Source: Hydrogenophaga sp. BPS33 (GTDB taxonomy: Bacteria > Pseudomonadota > Gammaproteobacteria > Burkholderiales > Burkholderiaceae_C). Taken from it: a stretch of 64,000 bases of DNA. The stretch lies in contig NZ_CP044549.1 in NCBI RefSeq assembly GCF_009859475.1, positions 5,819,501-5,883,500 on the forward strand, given 5' to 3'. Both the position numbers and the translations under genes were made by a program. Shown here piece by piece: positions 61,746-64,000 of the stretch. Each line of letters starts with the position of its first letter. The first letter of the stretch is position 1. The notes under the pieces were generated by a model, which was not told where the DNA came from, searched no databases, and was given only the letters and a program-made list of their open reading frames with translations.

Positions 61746-64000
61746 TCACACGGCCAGCAAGCGCTTGAGGTAGTGCCCCGTGTGGCTTTCGGCGTGTGCT
61801 GCCACGGCTTCAGGCGTTCCTTGCACCACCACCGTACCCCCGCCGGAGCCGCCTTCGGGCCCCATGTCGATCACCCAATCGGCGGTCTTGATCACGTCCA
61901 GGTTGTGCTCGATCACCACGATGGTGTTGCCCGCGTCGCGCAGCTGGTGCAGCACCTTGAGCAGCAATTCGATGTCGGCGAAGTGCAGGCCGGTGGTGGG
62001 CTCGTCCAGGATGTAGAGCGTGCGCCCGGTATCGCGCTTGCTCAGCTCCAGCGCGAGCTTGACGCGCTGCGCCTCGCCGCCCGAGAGCGTGGTCGCGCTC
62101 TGGCCGAGCTGGATGTAAGACAGCCCCACATCCAGCAGCGTCTGCAACTTGCGGTGCAGCGTGGGCACGGCGCCAAAGAAGGCGTGCGCCTGCTCCACCG
62201 TCATGTCCAGGATCTGCGCGATGTTGCGGCCCTTGTATTGCACGTCGAGTGTTTCGCGGTTGTAGCGCCGGCCACCACAGACCTCGCAGGGCACGTACAC
62301 GTCGGGCAGGAAATGCATCTCCACCTTGACCACACCGTCGCCCTGGCAGGCCTCGCAGCGGCCGCCGGCCACATTGAAGCTGAAGCGGCCCGGCCCATAG
62401 CCACGTTCGCGCGCGGTGGGCATCTCTGCCATGAGTTCGCGGATGCCCGTGAACAGGCCGGTGTAGGTGGCGGGGTTGCTGCGCGGCGTGCGGCCGATCG
62501 GCGACTGGTCGACGTTGATCACCTTGTCGAAATGCTCGATGCCTTCGATCGCGTCGTGTGCCGCCGGCTCGTCGTGCGAGCGGTAGAGCGTGCGCGCCAC
62601 GGCGGCGTAGAGCGTGTCGTTGACGACAGTGGACTTCCCCGACCCCGACACGCCCGTGACGCAGGTGAGCAGCCCCACCGGGAAGGTCACGTTCACGCCC
62701 TTGAGGTTGTGGCCGCGCGCGTTGAGCACGCGGATCTCCTGCAGCGCCCCGAGCGTGGCCTGGTGCGCGGCCTCGCGCGCGGCGCGGCGTTCGGCGGCCG
62801 GGCTGGGCGCAAAGCGCGGTTTGGCGGCAACGGGTTTGGGCGTCTCGCCGCTCCTGACCACCGGCAACCAGGGCGTGCGCCGGGACGGCACGGCAATGCG
62901 GCGCGCGCCGCTGAGGTATTGGCCGGTGAGCGATTCGGAGGCCGCCATGATGTCGCTGCAACTGCCCTGCGCCATCACCCGCCCACCGTGCACGCCCGCG
63001 CCGGGGCCCATGTCGATCACGTGATCGGCGGTGCGGATCATGTCCTCGTCGTGCTCGACCACAAGCACCGTATTGCCCAGGTCGCGCAGGTGCTGCAGGG
63101 TGGCGATGAGGCGGTCGTTGTCGCGCTGGTGCAGACCGATGCTGGGTTCGTCGAGCACGTACATCACACCCGTCAGTCCGCTGCCAATCTGGCTGGCCAG
63201 GCGGATGCGCTGGGCTTCACCGCCGGAGAGCGTGTCCGCACTGCGGTCCAGGCTGAGGTAGTTCAAGCCCACGTCGTTGAGAAACTTCAGACGCTGGCGG
63301 ATTTCGTTGATCACGCGAGCGGCGATGTCACCCTTGGCGCCCTGCAGCTCCAGCGCCTTGAAGTACGCCAGCGATTCGCCGAGCGTGATGTGGCTGATCT
63401 TGTAGATCGGCTGCTTCTGCTCGCCTTCGCCGACGAACACATGGCGTGCCTCGCGGCGCAGGCGCGAGCCCCCACACTCCGGGCAAGGCTGCACGGCGCG
63501 GTAGCGCGCCAGTTCTTCGCGCACGGCAGCGCTGTCGGTCTCGCGGTAACGGCGCTCGAAATTCCGGATGATGCCTTCGAAGGGGTGCTTCTTGCTCACC
63601 TTGCGGCCGGCGCGCTCACCCGATTCGAGCGCGTAGCTGAACTTCACCTCTTCTTCGCCCGAGCCGTACAGCAGCACCTGCTGCACGCGCTCGCCCAGGC
63701 TTTCCCATGGCGCCTCCGCATCAAACTTGTAGTGCGCGCCCAGGCTTTCGATCATCGCGAAGGAATAGCCGTTGCGCCGGTCCCATCCTTTGATCGCACC
63801 GCTGGCCATGCTCAGCGATGGGAAGGCGACCACGCGAGCCGGGTCGAAGAACTCGGTGTGTCCCAATCCGTCGCAGGTCGGGCAGGCGCCCATGGGCGAG
63901 TTGAAGGAAAACAGGCGGGGTTCCAGTTCGCCCACGGTGTAATGGCACATCGGGCAGGCGAAGCGCGCTGAGAAACCGTGCTCGCGCGGTGCCGGGCCTG
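61746..64000 (-). CDS. uvrA: Excinuclease ABC subunit A (partial, N-terminus beyond the window)
   Basis: About 750 C-terminal residues of the ABC-type DNA damage sensor are present; the start lies beyond the right edge. Visible are the first-domain zinc/insertion regions ([21 protein letters not shown]), [10 protein letters not shown], signature [20 protein letters not shown], the second Walker A (GVSGSGKST), the zinc finger CEACQGDG with CEVCGGRRY, and LDEPTTGLH. Between the two ATPase halves there is a Pro/Ala/Arg-rich linker insert of roughly 40 residues ([14 protein letters not shown], then [14 protein letters not shown]) absent from E. coli UvrA. Confidence 0.97.
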   Translation of the reverse strand, partial: GPAPREHGFSARFACPMCHYTVGELEPRLFSFNSPMGACPTCDGLGHTEFFDPARVVAFPSLSMASGAIKGWDRRNGYSFAMIESLGAHYKFDAEAPWESLGERVQQVLLYGSGEEEVKFSYALESGERAGRKVSKKHPFEGIIRNFERRYRETDSAAVREELARYRAVQPCPECGGSRLRREARHVFVGEGEQKQPIYKISHITLGESLAYFKALELQGAKGDIAARVINEIRQRLKFLNDVGLNYLSLDRSADTLSGGEAQRIRLASQIGSGLTGVMYVLDEPSIGLHQRDNDRLIATLQHLRDLGNTVLVVEHDEDMIRTADHVIDMGPGAGVHGGRVMAQGSCSDIMAASESLTGQYLSGARRIAVPSRRTPWLPVVRSGETPKPVAAKPRFAPSPAAERRAAREAAHQATLGALQEIRVLNARGHNLKGVNVTFPVGLLTCVTGVSGSGKSTVVNDTLYAAVARTLYRSHDEPAAHDAIEGIEHFDKVINVDQSPIGRTPRSNPATYTGLFTGIRELMAEMPTARERGYGPGRFSFNVAGGRCEACQGDGVVKVEMHFLPDVYVPCEVCGGRRYNRETLDVQYKGRNIAQILDMTVEQAHAFFGAVPTLHRKLQTLLDVGLSYIQLGQSATTLSGGEAQRVKLALELSKRDTGRTLYILDEPTTGLHFADIELLLKVLHQLRDAGNTIVVIEHNLDVIKTADWVIDMGPEGGSGGGTVVVQGTPEAVAAHAESHTGHYLKRLLAV

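Noticed and set aside
1..64000. CRISPR arrays, tRNA/rRNA genes, insertion sequences, prophage or integrase genes
   Set aside because: I looked for repeat-spacer patterns, terminal repeats, transposase motifs and tRNA folds in the gaps and found none that I could support.

Overview
The window is high-GC, densely coded DNA from a betaproteobacterium. It most resembles Burkholderiales, family Comamonadaceae, with a Hydrogenophaga-like gene complement. This rests on protein similarity by eye, on the gph-trpE-trpG order with rpe and apaG nearby, on a Bug-type (TctC) solute-binding protein, on the Gcr-type membrane 'recombinase' next to thiL, and on a GC-rich intergenic palindrome element near 45845. 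I see no rRNA, tRNA, CRISPR array, insertion sequence, integrase or phage gene. Two genes are cut by the edges: trpG at the left and uvrA at the right.

Layout. 1-2.7 kb: trpG, trpE and gph (minus strand). 2.7-11.7 kb: an accessory block that separates gph from rpe, two genes usually adjacent. It holds a LysR regulator divergent from an acyl-CoA ligase / citrate-synthase-fold lyase / Bug protein / nitroreductase operon, an amino-acid ABC importer with no ATPase gene, a DUF1428 protein, a small ferredoxin and an orphan protein. 11.7-20.5 kb: rpe, apaG, the Gcr-type membrane protein, thiL, a membrane protein with a TIR-like C-terminal domain, pgpA, pncC, an AlkC-type DNA glycosylase and a GST. 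20.6-24.1 kb: a two-subunit molybdenum hydroxylase (IorAB type) with a TetR regulator; perfect 16-bp palindromes sit in both promoters. 24.1-28.6 kb: a SEC-C protein, a membrane-anchored glutamate-synthase-like flavoprotein, GFA, DUF488 and MORN-repeat proteins. 28.6-36.7 kb: a tightly coupled minus-strand chain argS-SPOR-dsbA-lptA-lptB-rpoN-rRNA methyltransferase-PIN ribonuclease-MORN protein.

36.7-40.8 kb: a lysine module. A LysG/ArgP regulator is divergent from a LysE/ArgO exporter, which is followed by davB and davA, the first two enzymes of the delta-aminovalerate route. 40.8-45.7 kb: GNAT, a second LysE-family translocator, SDR, an HPP-CBS membrane protein, and an MFS protein with an extra C-terminal domain. 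45.8-49.7 kb: CnoX-type thioredoxin, purE-purK and a Sua5-type enzyme. 49.7-52.6 kb: a GDSL lipoprotein, a remnant of a second copy of it, and dacB. 52.7-54.9 kb: tsaB-rimI-uracil DNA glycosylase, with start/stop overlaps. 55.3-61.7 kb: a beta-helix protein overlapping an antisense DMT transporter, pyrF, two GSTs, a CYTH-CHAD protein and a frameshifted RcnB-like gene. The window ends in uvrA.

Most likely to be new: the ligase/lyase module with its atypical citrate-synthase-fold enzyme, the membrane TIR-like protein, the hexapeptide beta-helix protein with a conserved N-terminal cap, and the GDSL duplication remnant in frame behind dacB. No defence island or obvious new multi-gene system is visible.
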